Assembly (NCBI GenBank): GCA_001298575.1
Contig: LJCV01000266.1
Location: forward strand, 1-62,223
Direction of reading: 5' to 3'
Source of the DNA: Actinobacteria bacterium OK074
GTDB taxonomy: Bacteria > Actinomycetota > Actinomycetes > Streptomycetales > Streptomycetaceae
DNA: 62,223 nt
Under the pieces are notes generated by a model. The model did not search any database. It was not told where the DNA came from and was given only the letters and a program-made list of their open reading frames with translations. The position numbers were made by a program, and so were the translations under genes. Of the stretch, positions 45,667 through 55,161 are shown piece by piece. The first letter of the stretch is position 1. Every line of letters begins with the position of its first letter.

Positions 45667-45712
45667 ATGCATGATGCATTCAATCAATATATTGACTGAA
45701 TCAATGTATTGA
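45667..45712 (-). promoter_or_regulatory. Triple-palindrome operator/promoter of the CoA transferase gene
   Basis: This AT-rich stretch stands out in the GC-rich window. It holds ATGCATGATGCAT (45667-45679, a palindrome around one base), the perfect palindrome TCAATATATTGA (45684-45695) and the near-perfect TCAATGTATTGA (45701-45712). The last two are spaced 17 bp centre to centre, so they lie roughly 1.6 helical turns apart. The elements are 11-56 nt ahead of the ATG and should overlap the promoter. This is a typical binding site for a dimeric repressor (TetR, MarR or GntR type), but no regulator gene is adjacent. Confidence 0.75.
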
Positions 45713-45748
45713 TCGGGTCCGTCGTGACCGTCATGCCCGACATGGCCG

Positions 45749-47281
45749 TCATTGAGTGACGGCCTTCAGCGCGTCCACCGTCCCCCACCCGTAGAACCCG
45801 TTGCGGTGCGCCGACCCCTGGCACACCGCGTCGACCTTCCCGTCGCCGTTGATGTCGTACGGAGTCGTGCACGGCGTGGCGTCGGCCTCGGCGTACAGCA
45901 GTGCCTTGATCCGGGCGGCCGAGGCGTGCGGATGTGTTGACTTGATCAATGCGGCAACCCCGACGACGTGCGGGGTCGCCATCGACGTCCCCGCCATGTA
46001 GCCCCACCGGCCGCCCGGGAGCGGGCCGAGGATCAGCCCGCTGGGGGCGGGCGGGGCGGGCGGCTGGTACACGGTCGAGTCCCCGCCGGGTGCGGCGACG
46101 TCGATGACACCGAGGCCGTAGTTGGAGAACGACGACTTGATGCCCTTGGCGCCGGTCGCCGCCACGGTCACCACGCCCGGCAGTTGGGTCGGGATGTCGT
46201 AGCAGGTGTGGGGGTCGATCACCCGGTCCGAGGGCGTGGAGTCGTTCGGGGAGACAGGGTCGGTGATCGCGTCGGAGTCCAGGTCGTAGTTCTCGTTGCC
46301 CGCCGCGGCGACGTTGACGGTGCCCTTGCTCTCCGCGTACAGCGACGCACGCGTGATCGCGGCGACGAGCGCCTTCTGGTCGGGGTCGTTCGTGCAGTTG
46401 AAGTACCAGGGGTCGGTGTAATAGCTGTTGTTGGTGACGTCGACGTGGTGCTCGGCGGCCCACATGAAGCCGCACACGACAGCCTCCGTGTAGAAGTAGC
46501 CCGCGGTGGTGGCCACCTTGATGCCGGCGACCTTCACCCCCGGCGCGACCCCGGTGACGCCGATGCCGTTCTTGGCCGCCGCGATCTCACCGGCGACATG
46601 CGTGCCGTGCGGGCTCTCGTCGGCGGCCGGCCGCCAGGCGCCGTCGGTCGTGTCGGGCTTGCCGGAGACGCAGTTGACGGACGCGGCCCGGTCGAAGTTC
46701 GGCGCGATGTCCGGATGCGTGTCGTCGACGCCGGTGTCGATGACGGCGACGGTGACCTTCGGGCTGCCGAGGGTCTTCTCGTGCGCCTTGTCCGCCTTGA
46801 TCGCGGGCAGGTCCCACTGCAACGGCTCCAACGGGTCCTGCCCGTCCGCCGTGTCGGCCGCCTGCGCCGCGGCGACCTCCTCGGCGCCGAGCACCTTCGG
46901 CGTGCCCACGTCGGTGGTCGACTGCGCGGGCAGCGGCGCGGTCCGGGTGGCGCCCGCCGACTGCACGCCCGGCACCTTGCGGATGATCAGCGCGAAGTCC
47001 GGGTTCGCGGAGTGGACGACGAAGACGCCGATCCGGTCGTACGTCTCGACGACCGAGCCGCCCGCCCCGGTGATCGCCCGCCGCACCGAGGCGAGGGTGT
47101 GACGGTCCGTCCCCGTGTTGACGACGTAGGAGAGTTCACCGGCGGCGGTCGCCGCGGCTGACGCGGTGGTATCCGCGGGCGCGGCCGACGCCGTACCCGG
47201 AAGGAAGCCCAGTGAGACGGTCAGGGACAGGGCGAGGGGCACGGCCAGGGCGAGCCGGCGTCGGGAACGCGCACGGTGCAT
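45749..47281 (-). CDS. Secreted subtilisin-like serine protease (S8)
   Basis: 510 residues. Signal peptide ending near GTASAAPA (about residue 34). An inhibitor-like propeptide (about 40-115, SYVVNTGTDRHTLASVRRAI) precedes the catalytic domain: Asp182 in VAVIDTGVDDTHPD, His225 in SPHGTHVAGEIAA, Asn in the oxyanion region, and Ser near 433 in AGTSMATPHVVG. Close to the end DINGDGKVDAVC is a calcium-loop-like motif and a pair of Cys may form a disulfide. The ATG at 47281 is clear. Extracellular proteolysis is expected. Confidence 0.93.
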   Translation of the reverse strand: MHRARSRRRLALAVPLALSLTVSLGFLPGTASAAPADTTASAAATAAGELSYVVNTGTDRHTLASVRRAITGAGGSVVETYDRIGVFVVHSANPDFALIIRKVPGVQSAGATRTAPLPAQSTTDVGTPKVLGAEEVAAAQAADTADGQDPLEPLQWDLPAIKADKAHEKTLGSPKVTVAVIDTGVDDTHPDIAPNFDRAASVNCVSGKPDTTDGAWRPAADESPHGTHVAGEIAAAKNGIGVTGVAPGVKVAGIKVATTAGYFYTEAVVCGFMWAAEHHVDVTNNSYYTDPWYFNCTNDPDQKALVAAITRASLYAESKGTVNVAAAGNENYDLDSDAITDPVSPNDSTPSDRVIDPHTCYDIPTQLPGVVTVAATGAKGIKSSFSNYGLGVIDVAAPGGDSTVYQPPAPPAPSGLILGPLPGGRWGYMAGTSMATPHVVGVAALIKSTHPHASAARIKALLYAEADATPCTTPYDINGDGKVDAVCQGSAHRNGFYGWGTVDALKAVTQ

Positions 47282-47615
47282 GGGATCTCCACATCATCCA
47301 AAAGCGTGAAAGGTCCGGGACGGAGGTTGCCGTTCGGTCAGGTACATGACGAGTAAGTCACCGTGAAGCTACCCCGCGTCCACGCTGGCCAGCAATGACT
47401 TCCGGGCAACGCGCGCGTGAGCGGGTAACGGAGAAGCAATGCCATGACCTCGCCGGAAAGGCGGCAACCCGGTTGAACCGGTCCGCGCGCGGCTCCGTGA
47501 CCTTGATACAGAGAGCGGGGGAGGGATGTCCGGCCCACAGCCCGCGCACACCTCCGACGCCCGCGAACACCCCCCGACCGTCCGGATCACCGCACCCGCA
47601 CCGCGAGGAGACTCC
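47282..47615. promoter_or_regulatory. Gene-free promoter region between the subtilase and DUF485-actP
   Basis: A 334-nt gap that must hold the divergent promoters. It includes a TTGATACAG stretch about 100 nt before the DUF485 start and one copy of ACGCGCGCGT at 47409. The DUF485 frame is open from 47526, but the sequence there is Pro/Thr-rich and its ATG is too close to the GA-rich stretch to be a good start. No other gene is supported. Confidence 0.5.
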
Positions 47616-47972
47616 GTGGCCACCGACGCACCGCCACCCCAACAGACCGAGCACCGGTACCCCACCACCGAGGAGTTCACCGCGGTCCAGGAGAGCGCCG
47701 AGTTCGGCGAACTGCGCCGCACGCACCGCTCGTTCGCCTTCCCGCTGACCGTCGGGTTCATCGCCTGGTACCTGCTGTACGTCCTGCTCTCGAACTACGC
47801 GGACGATTTCATGGGCACCAAGCTCTTCGGCAACGTCAACGTCGCCTTCGTGTTCGGCCTCGCCCAGTTCCTCAGCACCTTCCTCATCGCCTGGTGGTAC
47901 TCCCGGTACGCCGCCGCGAAGCTCGACCCCAAGGCCGAAGCGATCAAGTCCCGGATGGAGGGCGGCGCATGA
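47616..47972 (+). CDS. DUF485 membrane protein, partner of the acetate permease
   Basis: 118 residues. A soluble N-terminus (about 50 residues with YPTTEEFTAVQESAEFGELRRTHRSFAFP) is followed by two membrane helices (LTVGFIAWYLLYVLLSNYA and VNVAFVFGLAQFLSTFLIAWWYSRYA). DUF485 (YjcH-type) genes nearly always precede actP. The GTG at 47616 has GAGGAG 5 nt upstream and is preferred to the ATG at 47526. The stop overlaps the actP ATG (ATGA). Confidence 0.88.
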   Translation: MATDAPPPQQTEHRYPTTEEFTAVQESAEFGELRRTHRSFAFPLTVGFIAWYLLYVLLSNYADDFMGTKLFGNVNVAFVFGLAQFLSTFLIAWWYSRYAAAKLDPKAEAIKSRMEGGA

Positions 47973-49630
47973 GCATCGCGCAGCAGAGCGTGCCGGCCGT
48001 CGGCGAGGGCGGTCTCGGCCGTCTCCTGGCCGCGGGCGAGGCGAGCGAACACCGCCCGCTGATCATCACCCTGTTCGCGGTGTTCGTCGCCGCGACCCTC
48101 GTCATCACCGTCTGGGCGGGCCGCCAGACCAAGAACGCCGCCGACTTCTACGCGGGCGGCCGCCAGTTCACCGCCTTCCAGAACGGCCTCGCCGTCTCCG
48201 GCGACTACATGTCCGCCGCGTCCTTCCTCGGCATCGCGGGCGCCATCGCCCTCTTCGGCTACGACGGCTTCCTGTACTCCATCGGCTTCCTGGTGGCCTG
48301 GCTGGTCGCCCTCCTCCTGGTCGCCGAGCCCCTGCGCAACTCCGGCCGCTACACCATGGGCGACGTCCTGGCGTACCGCATGCGCCAGCGTCCCGTCCGC
48401 ACGGCGGCGGGCACGTCCACCATCGTCGTCTCGATCTTCTACCTGCTCGCGCAGATGGCGGGCGCGGGCGTCCTGGTCTCGCTGCTCCTCGGCATCACCA
48501 GCGACGGCGGCAAGATCGGCATCGTCGCCCTGGTCGGCGTCCTGATGATCGTCTACGTCACCATCGGCGGCATGAAGGGCACCACCTGGGTCCAGATGGT
48601 CAAGGCGGTCCTGCTCATCGCGGGCGCCCTGCTGCTGACCTTCCTGGTCATGCTGAAGTTCAACTTCAACATCTCCGACCTGCTCGGCAAGGCCGCCGAG
48701 AACAGCGGCAAGGGCACGCCCTTCCTGGAGCCCGGCCTCAAGTACGGCGCCACCTCGACCACCAAGATCGACTTCATCTCGCTGGGCATGGCGCTGGTCC
48801 TGGGCACCGCGGGCCTGCCGCACATCCTGATCCGCTTCTACACCGTGCCCACCGCCAAGACCGCGCGGAAGTCCGTGAACTGGGCGATCGGCCTCATCGG
48901 CGCCTTCTACCTGATGACCCTCGCCCTCGGCTTCGGCGCCGCCGCCCTGATCAAGCCCGACGAGATCATCGCCTCCAACCCGGCCGGCAACACCGCGGCC
49001 CCGCTCCTCGCCCTCCATCTGGGCGGCGTGGACTCCAACTGGGGCGCGATCCTGCTCGCCACCATCTCCGCGGTCGCCTTCGCCACGATCCTCGCGGTCG
49101 TCGCGGGCCTCACCCTGGCCTCGTCGTCCTCCTTCGCGCACGACATCTACGCGAACGTCATCAAGAAGGGCCAGGCCACCGAGAAGCAGGAACTCAACGC
49201 GGCCAAGTACGCCACCATCGCCATCGGCGCCGTATCGATCCTCCTGGGCGCCCTCGCCCGCGACCTGAACGTGGCCGGGCTGGTCGCCCTCGCCTTCGCG
49301 GTCGCCGCCTCCGCCAACCTGCCGACGATCCTCTACAGCCTCTTCTGGAAGCGGTTCACCACCCAGGGCGCCCTGTGGTCGATCTACGGCGGCCTGGTCA
49401 CCGCGGTCGGCCTGGTGCTGTTCTCGCCGGTGGTCTCCGGGAACCCGAAGACGTCCATGTTCAAGGGCGTCGACTTCCACTGGTTCCCGCTGGAGAACCC
49501 CGGGATCATCTCCATCCCGGTCGGCTTCCTGCTGGGCGTCGTCGGCACCTACCTGTCCAAGGAGGAGCCCGACACGGCCAAGTACGCGGAGCTGGAGGTG
49601 CGCTCCCTCACCGGCACCGGCGCACACTGA
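47969..49630 (+). CDS. actP: Cation/acetate symporter
   Basis: 553 residues, a sodium:solute symporter with 13 or more membrane helices. Family segments are TKNAADFYAGGRQFTAFQNGLAVSGDYMSAASFLGI, VMLGFNF-like core residues, VLGTAGLPHILIRFYTVPTAKTARKS and LASSSSFAHDIYANVIKKG. The sequence is characteristic of ActP, which takes up acetate, glycolate or other short monocarboxylates. It is coupled to the DUF485 gene. Two stable hairpins follow. Confidence 0.93.
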   Translation: MSIAQQSVPAVGEGGLGRLLAAGEASEHRPLIITLFAVFVAATLVITVWAGRQTKNAADFYAGGRQFTAFQNGLAVSGDYMSAASFLGIAGAIALFGYDGFLYSIGFLVAWLVALLLVAEPLRNSGRYTMGDVLAYRMRQRPVRTAAGTSTIVVSIFYLLAQMAGAGVLVSLLLGITSDGGKIGIVALVGVLMIVYVTIGGMKGTTWVQMVKAVLLIAGALLLTFLVMLKFNFNISDLLGKAAENSGKGTPFLEPGLKYGATSTTKIDFISLGMALVLGTAGLPHILIRFYTVPTAKTARKSVNWAIGLIGAFYLMTLALGFGAAALIKPDEIIASNPAGNTAAPLLALHLGGVDSNWGAILLATISAVAFATILAVVAGLTLASSSSFAHDIYANVIKKGQATEKQELNAAKYATIAIGAVSILLGALARDLNVAGLVALAFAVAASANLPTILYSLFWKRFTTQGALWSIYGGLVTAVGLVLFSPVVSGNPKTSMFKGVDFHWFPLENPGIISIPVGFLLGVVGTYLSKEEPDTAKYAELEVRSLTGTGAH

Positions 49631-49634
49631 GCGC

Positions 49635-49704
49635 GACGGCACGCGCGCGTGCCGTCCTCACGCGCGGTTCGAAGGGCCCGGCACGGTACGACCGTGCCGG
49701 GCCC
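49635..49704 (+). terminator. Tandem hairpin terminator after actP
   Basis: First hairpin: GACGGCACGC (49635-49644) with GCGTGCCGTC (49647-49656). Second: GGGCCCGGCACGGT (49674-49687) with its complement (49691-49704), a perfect 14-bp stem around ACG. Both start within 45 nt of the actP stop. Confidence 0.85.
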
Positions 49705-49793
49705 CCGGCGTCCCGTCCCGGCCGCGTTGTCAGTGGGGTCACGTAGGCTCGCAGGTGTTGGAGAAGAAACGACGACCGCGGGAGGGGGCCCAC

Positions 49794-50783
49794 GTGCTCA
49801 TCGACACCTATGGCCGAGTGGCCACCGACCTCAGAGTCTCGCTCACCGACCGCTGCAACCTGCGCTGCACGTACTGCATGCCCGAAGAAGGTCTGCAATG
49901 GCTGGGCAAGACCGACCTGCTCACGGACGACGAGATCGTCCGCCTCATCGGCATCGCGGTCACCACGCTCGGTGTCGAAGAGGTCCGCTTCACCGGCGGT
50001 GAACCCCTGCTGCGCCCCGGCCTCGTCGGCATCGTCGAGCGGGTCGCCGCGCTGGAACCGCGCCCCCGGATGTCCCTCACCACCAACGGCATCGGCCTCA
50101 AGCGCACGGCCGCCGCGCTCAAGGCGGCCGGTCTGGACCGGGTCAACGTCTCGCTGGACACCCTGCGCCCGGACGTCTTCAAGGCTCTCACCCGCCGCGA
50201 CCGCCACCACGACGTCATCGCCGGCCTGGAGGCGGCCCACGAGGCGGGCCTGACCCCCGTCAAGATCAATACGGTCCTGATGCCGGGCCTGAACGCGGAC
50301 GAGGCCCCCGACCTGCTCTCCTGGGCCCTGCACCACGACTACGAACTGCGCTTCATCGAACAGATGCCGCTGGACGCCCAGCACGGCTGGAAGCGCGAGG
50401 GCATGGTCACGGCGGGCGACATCCTCGCCTCGCTGCGCACCCGCTTCGAGCTGACCCCCGAGGGCGACACACAGCGCGGCTCCGCCCCCGCCGAACGCTG
50501 GCTGGTCGACGGCGGCCCGTACCGCGTGGGCGTCATCGCCTCGGTCACCCGCCCGTTCTGCGCGGCCTGCGACCGCACCCGCCTCACCGCCGACGGCCAG
50601 ATACGCAACTGCCTCTTCGCCCGCGAGGAGACCGACCTGCGCACCGCCCTGCGCTCCGGCGCACCCGACGAGGAGATGGCCCGCATCTGGCGGCAGGCGA
50701 TGTGGGGCAAGAAGCCGGGCTCGGGCCTGGACGACCCCACGTTCCTCCAGCCGGAGCGGCCGATGTCGGCGATTGGTGGGTGA
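49794..50783 (+). CDS. moaA: GTP 3',8-cyclase MoaA (molybdenum cofactor)
   Basis: Radical SAM enzyme that starts molybdopterin synthesis, together with MoaC. The 329-residue protein has the radical SAM cluster CNLRCTYC (Cys21, 25, 28), GGEPLLRPGL, the second Fe-S cluster PFCAACDRTRLTADGQIRNCLF, and the obligatory C-terminal Gly-Gly. The GTG at 49794 has GGAGGG 8 nt upstream and gives the usual length; a longer open frame starts at 49755. No other moa gene is nearby. GGTGGGTGACG at the stop is repeated 60 nt later. Confidence 0.95.
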   Translation: MLIDTYGRVATDLRVSLTDRCNLRCTYCMPEEGLQWLGKTDLLTDDEIVRLIGIAVTTLGVEEVRFTGGEPLLRPGLVGIVERVAALEPRPRMSLTTNGIGLKRTAAALKAAGLDRVNVSLDTLRPDVFKALTRRDRHHDVIAGLEAAHEAGLTPVKINTVLMPGLNADEAPDLLSWALHHDYELRFIEQMPLDAQHGWKREGMVTAGDILASLRTRFELTPEGDTQRGSAPAERWLVDGGPYRVGVIASVTRPFCAACDRTRLTADGQIRNCLFAREETDLRTALRSGAPDEEMARIWRQAMWGKKPGSGLDDPTFLQPERPMSAIGG

Positions 50784-50859
50784 CGAGCGGCGACCGGCAG
50801 AGGGTGACCGCGGTCGGCGGGTGAACCCACGACAGCCGGTGGGTGACGGCCGCGAGGGC

Positions 50860-51084
50860 TCAGCCCTCCGCCGCCTGCCACTCCGCCAGCGCGACGACGT
50901 CCTTCAGGAACCCCCGCACACCGAGGAACTGCGACAGGTGCTCCCGGTGCTCCTCGCACGCCAGCCACGTCTTGCGGCGCTCCGGAGTGTGCACCTTCGG
51001 GTTGTTCCACACGAGCACCCATACGGCGTCGGCGCGGCACCCCTTGGCGGAGCACATCGGGGAATCGGGATCAGGGCCAAACAT
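50860..51084 (-). CDS. Small Cys/His-rich protein, unknown function
   Basis: 74 residues with CSAKGCRADAVWVLVWNNP near the start and WLACEEHREHLSQFLGVRGF later; the Cys pair and the C-x-x-H-x-x-H group suggest a zinc site. Proteins like this are encoded widely in actinobacteria with no known function. The ATG at 51084 gives the full length; a second ATG nine codons later is possible. The gap beyond it (51085-51386) carries a terminator but no gene. Confidence 0.75.
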   Translation of the reverse strand: MFGPDPDSPMCSAKGCRADAVWVLVWNNPKVHTPERRKTWLACEEHREHLSQFLGVRGFLKDVVALAEWQAAEG

Positions 51085-51202
51085 TCCACGACCCTAACGC
51101 GCGGCAGGCCCCGCCACGAAAAGCGGTCGGCACGCGCGCGAGGCGACTGATCGAGGCGGCTGATCAAGGTGACCGGAAGGCTCCGAAACGGCCCCACAAA
51201 GG

Positions 51203-51240
51203 CGACGCCGAGCAGCCACGGGGGGAGCTGCCCGGCGTCG
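51203..51240 (-). terminator. Hairpin terminator after the DUF3099 gene
   Basis: CGACGCCG (51203-51210) pairs with CGGCGTCG (51233-51240), and GCAGC (51212-51216) pairs inside it with GCTGC (51227-51231). It lies 146 nt beyond the DUF3099 stop and may serve the upstream transcript. Apart from it the 302-nt gap 51085-51386 shows nothing that I can identify. Confidence 0.6.
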
Positions 51241-51386
51241 GTCTGTCGCTCCGACGGGGGATGCGGAGCGCGTACGAAGTATGTCACGGAGAGGTGGCCG
51301 CCCGGCACTGGAACAACGTGATTGATCTGAAGCTTTTACCCGTCCTGGAAGCGGCTTCGCATCCGGATTCTGTGGATCCGCCGTGG

Positions 51387-51788
51387 TCAGGACGGTCGCG
51401 TCCGCTCGTGCCGCTCACCGGTACGCCCGCCCGGCTCGGCCGCGGCCTCCTCCGGGACGGATTCCGTGAACCCGTCCGTGCGCGGCGGCGCGATCATCGG
51501 CCGGAGCGGTGCCCGCACGAACGTCGACGGCAGCGACGGCACGTTCTCCCGGCCCGCGTTGGCGATCACCACCGCCACGTACGGAAGGGCCATGCCGAGG
51601 ACCAACGCAACGACGGCGACGTGCCGTTCGACGTTCCACAAGGTGACGGCGAGGATCACCGACAGCGTCCGCACGGTCATCGAGATGATGTAACGGCGCT
51701 GCCGCCCGCGGACGTCCTCGGCCAGCCCCTGCCGGGCGCCGGTGATCCGGAACACCTGGGCGCCGCCGCTGTTGATCTGCTTCCGCAT
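51387..51788 (-). CDS. DUF3099 membrane protein
   Basis: 133 residues. A short N-terminal segment (VFRITGARQGLAEDVRGRQRRYIISMTVRTL) is typical of DUF3099, then two membrane helices (LSVILAVTLWNVERHVAVVALVLGMALPYVAVVIA). The tail is polar, with Pro and Glu. The function is unknown; the family is confined to actinobacteria. The ATG at 51788 has GGTGGA upstream; the longer open frame upstream is not protein-like. Confidence 0.85.
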   Translation of the reverse strand: MRKQINSGGAQVFRITGARQGLAEDVRGRQRRYIISMTVRTLSVILAVTLWNVERHVAVVALVLGMALPYVAVVIANAGRENVPSLPSTFVRAPLRPMIAPPRTDGFTESVPEEAAAEPGGRTGERHERTRPS

Positions 51789-52035
51789 ACCGTTCCACCG
51801 TCCGACTGCCGGCGGACTCTCCCCGGCCCGCACCCGATCCGGCACCCGGCCACCGGCCCGGTCCCGCACCCGTTCCACGTTACGCCGCACCTCCGCCGCC
51901 TTCGAGACCGGGGCACGCCCTGCCTGGGGAGACGTTCTGCGCCGTACCGCGTACGGGGCCGCCCGACATGCGCCGTACGGCGTACGGCCCGACACTGGGC
52001 GTACTGCTCACGTTGAGCCATACGAGGAGGCAGCC

Positions 52036-52314
52036 ATGGGCTGGTTGTGGGCGATCATCGTCGGATTCGTACTTGGTCTGCTGGCCAAGGCGATCATCCC
52101 GGGCAAGCAGCACAGCCCGATCTGGTTGACCACTGTCATGGGCATCATCGGGGCGATCGTCGGCAACGCCCTCGCCCGCGGGATGGGCATCGACGCGACA
52201 TCGGGCATCGACTGGGGCCGGCACGCCCTTCAGCTCGTCGCGGCGATCGTGCTCGTCCTGCTGGGGGAGGCGGTGTACATGGCGACGAAGGGGCGGAGCC
52301 GCCAGCGAATCTGA
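52036..52314 (+). CDS. GlsB/YeaQ/YmgE family stress-response membrane protein
   Basis: 92 residues with three membrane helices (WLWAIIVGFVLGLLAKAIIPG, IWLTTVMGIIGAIVGNALA, LVAAIVLVLLGEAVYMA) and the GlsB signature of glycines between the first two. These transglycosylase-associated proteins are induced by stress in many bacteria. The ATG has GAGGAGG 6 nt upstream. A hairpin terminator follows at 52325. Confidence 0.9.
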   Translation: MGWLWAIIVGFVLGLLAKAIIPGKQHSPIWLTTVMGIIGAIVGNALARGMGIDATSGIDWGRHALQLVAAIVLVLLGEAVYMATKGRSRQRI

Positions 52315-52324
52315 CACACGTGCC

Positions 52325-52356
52325 GGGTCCCCGCGTCCGAAAGGGCGCGGGGACCC
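52325..52356. terminator. Bidirectional hairpin terminator between glsB and tyrS
   Basis: GGGTCCCCGCG (52325-52335) pairs perfectly with CGCGGGGACCC (52346-52356). It lies in the convergent gap between the two genes. Confidence 0.8.
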
Positions 52357-52357
52357 G

Positions 52358-52397
52358 TGCGAGCAACCCGTGACTGATGCGAGCAACCCGTGACTGA
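52358..52397. repeat. Exact tandem duplication of a 20-nt unit
   Basis: TGCGAGCAACCCGTGACTGA occurs twice, head to tail, at 52358-52377 and 52378-52397, directly after the terminator hairpin in the gap between glsB and tyrS. Confidence 0.9.
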
Positions 52398-52434
52398 CCG
52401 GTGACGCCGTCGGCCGCCGCCGACGGCCTCCTGA

Positions 52435-53703
52435 TCAGCCGCCGACGACCTCCACCGCGGCAAGGTTCTTCTTGCCCCGCCGCAGCACGAGCCAGCGCCC
52501 GTGCAGCAGGTCGTCCTTCGCCGGCACGAAGTCCTCGGCGGTGACCTTGACGTTGTTCACGTAGGCTCCGCCCTCCTTCACGGTCCGCCGCGCGGCGGAC
52601 TTGGAGGCGACGAGCCCGACCTCGGCGAACAGGTCCACGACCGGCCCGAGTTCGGTGACCTGGACGTGCGGTACCTCGGACAGCGCGGCGGCCAGCGTCC
52701 GGTCGTCCAGCTCCGCCAGCTCGCCCTGCCCGAACAGGGCCTTCGACGCGGCGATCACCGCGGCCGTCTGGTCCGCGCCGTGCACCAGCGTCGTCAGCTC
52801 CTCGGCCAGCGCGCGCTGCGCCGCCCGGGCCTGCGGCCGCTCCTCGGTCTGCTTCTCCAACTCCTCCAGCTCCGCGGGGGACTTGAAGGACAGGATCCGC
52901 ATGTACGTGGAGATGTCCCGGTCATCCGCGTTCATCCAGAACTGGTAGAACGCGTACGGCGTCGTCATCTCCGGGTCGAGCCACAGGGCCCCGCCCTCGG
53001 TCTTGCCGAACTTCGTGCCGTCCGCCTTCGTCAGCAGCGGTGTGGCCAGCAGATGGACCGCGGCGTCCGGCTCCAGGCGGTGGATCAGGTCCGTACCCGC
53101 CGTGAGGTTGCCCCACTGGTCGCTGCCGCCCTGCTGCAAGGTGCAGCCGTGGCGCCGGTACAGCTCCAGGAAGTCCATGCCCTGGAGGAGCTGGTAGCTG
53201 AACTCGGTGTAGCTGATGCCCTGGTCGGACTCCAGCCGGCGGGCGACCGACTCCTTGGTGAGCATCTTGTTCACCCGGAAGTGCTTGCCGATGTCCCGCA
53301 GGAACTCGATCGCGGACAACTGCCCGGTCCAGTCCAGGTTGTTGACCATGGTCGCCGCGTTCGGGCCGTCGAAGGCGAAGAACGGCTCGACCTGACGCCG
53401 CACCCGCTCCGTCCAGCCCGCGACCGTCGCCGGGTCGTTGAGCGTGCGCTCCGCCGTCGGCTTCGGGTCGCCGATCTGGCCCGTGGCGCCGCCCACCAGC
53501 GCCAGCGGCCGGTGCCCGGCCAGCTGGAGCCGGCGCATCGTGACCAGCTGCACCAGGTGGCCGTGGTGCAGGCTCGGCGCCGTGGGGTCGAACCCGCAAT
53601 AGAACGTGACGGGACCGTCCGCGAACGCCTTGCGCAATGCGTCCTCGTCCGTGGAGAGGGCGATGAGCCCCCGCCACTTCAGCTCGTCGACGATGTCCGT
53701 CAC
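52435..53703 (-). CDS. tyrS: Tyrosyl-tRNA synthetase
   Basis: Class I aminoacyl-tRNA synthetase, 422 residues. The HIGH-type motif is SLHHGHLVQL, the KMSKS-type motif is TKADGTKFGKTEGG, and FYCGFDPTAPSLH, NKMLTKESVARRL and QGGSDQWGNLTAG are typical. A C-terminal S4-like domain (KSAARRTVKEGGAYVNNVKV) binds tRNA. The GTG at 53703 has GAGGAG upstream; a longer open frame starts at 53730. No T-box leader is visible. Confidence 0.95.
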   Translation of the reverse strand: MTDIVDELKWRGLIALSTDEDALRKAFADGPVTFYCGFDPTAPSLHHGHLVQLVTMRRLQLAGHRPLALVGGATGQIGDPKPTAERTLNDPATVAGWTERVRRQVEPFFAFDGPNAATMVNNLDWTGQLSAIEFLRDIGKHFRVNKMLTKESVARRLESDQGISYTEFSYQLLQGMDFLELYRRHGCTLQQGGSDQWGNLTAGTDLIHRLEPDAAVHLLATPLLTKADGTKFGKTEGGALWLDPEMTTPYAFYQFWMNADDRDISTYMRILSFKSPAELEELEKQTEERPQARAAQRALAEELTTLVHGADQTAAVIAASKALFGQGELAELDDRTLAAALSEVPHVQVTELGPVVDLFAEVGLVASKSAARRTVKEGGAYVNNVKVTAEDFVPAKDDLLHGRWLVLRRGKKNLAAVEVVGG

Positions 53704-53770
53704 GGTTCTCTTGTCTCCTCGGATGATCACTGGGTGGCCGGCGCACGGCCGACCACGAACGCCTACGAGG

Positions 53771-55161
53771 TTATACGCCCTGACTGACAGAGCTCATGTT
53801 GAAGTCCGGCACCCGCAGCGCGGGCATCGCGGCCCGAGTGAACCAATCGCTCCATTCGCGCGGCAACGTCTTTTCCGTGCGGCCCGCCTCGGCCGCCCGG
53901 CCCAGCAGGTCCACCGGCGACTCGTTGAACCGGAAGTTGTTGACCTCGCCGACGACCTCGCCGTTCTCCACCAGGTACACGCCGTCCCGGGTCAGCCCCG
54001 TCAGCAGCAGCGTGGCCGGGTCGACCTCGCGGATGTACCACAGGCAGGTCAGCAGCAGCCCGCGTCCGGTGCTCGCGATCATCTCGTCGAGCGAGCGGTC
54101 CTCGCCGCCGTCCAGGATCAGGTTCCCGATCGAGGGCGCCACCGGCAGCCCGGTCAGCCCGGCGCTGTGCCGCGTCGTCGTCAGGCGCTTCAGCTCGCCG
54201 CCGCTGATCCACTCCGTGGCCGCCAGCGGCAGCCCGTTGTCGAACACCGAGGCGTCGTCGCCGGAGGCGTGCGCGATCACGAAGGGCGCGGCCTCCAGAC
54301 CCGGCTCGTTCGGGTCGCCGCGCAGCGTCAGCGGCAGCTCCGAGAGCCGCTCGCCGATCCGGGTGCCGCCGCCGGGCTTGCTGAACACGGTCCGCCCCTC
54401 GGCCGCGTCCCGGGCCGCCGCCGACCAGAACTGGTAGATCATCAGGTCCGCGACCGCGGTCGGCGGCAGCAGCGTCTCGTAGCGCCCCGCGGGCAGCTCG
54501 ACCCGCCGCTCCGCCCAGGCCAGCCGCTGCGCCAGCTCGGCGTCCAGCGCGCCCGGATCGACGTCCTTGAAGTCCCGCGTCGACCGCCCCGCCCACGCCG
54601 ACCGCGTACGGTCCGGGGACTTGGCGTTCAGCTCCAGCGTCCCGGTCGGCTGGTCGTGCCGCAGCCGCAGCCCCGCCGACGTACCCACGTACGTCGACAC
54701 CAGCTCGTGGTTGGCGAAGCCGTACAGCTCGCGACCGCCCGCACGCGCGCGTGCGAACGATTCACCGAGCGCCGGCGCGAAGTCCGCGAACACGGCCGAC
54801 GACGTCTCCACGGGCGCGTCCGTGAAGTCCGGCGACGCGGCCACGCCCGTGACCAGCGGCTGCGCGTCCTCGGCGGACCCGGCACCGCGCGCGGCACTCT
54901 CCGCGGCCCGCACCAGCGACTCCAGCTCGTCGGCGGTGACGGCGGACCGCGACACCACCCCGGAGGCGGTGCCTTCTTTGCCGTCGACGGTCGCGACGAC
55001 CGTGAGCGTGCGCCCGCGCGTGACGCCGTTCGTGGTCAGCGCGTTGCCCGCCCAGCGCAGGTTGGCCGTCGACTGCTCGTCGGCGATCACCACGCACCCG
55101 TCCGCCCGGGACAGCTCGAGAGCGCGCTCGACGATCTCGTGCGGCTTGCTTGTACGGGCGC

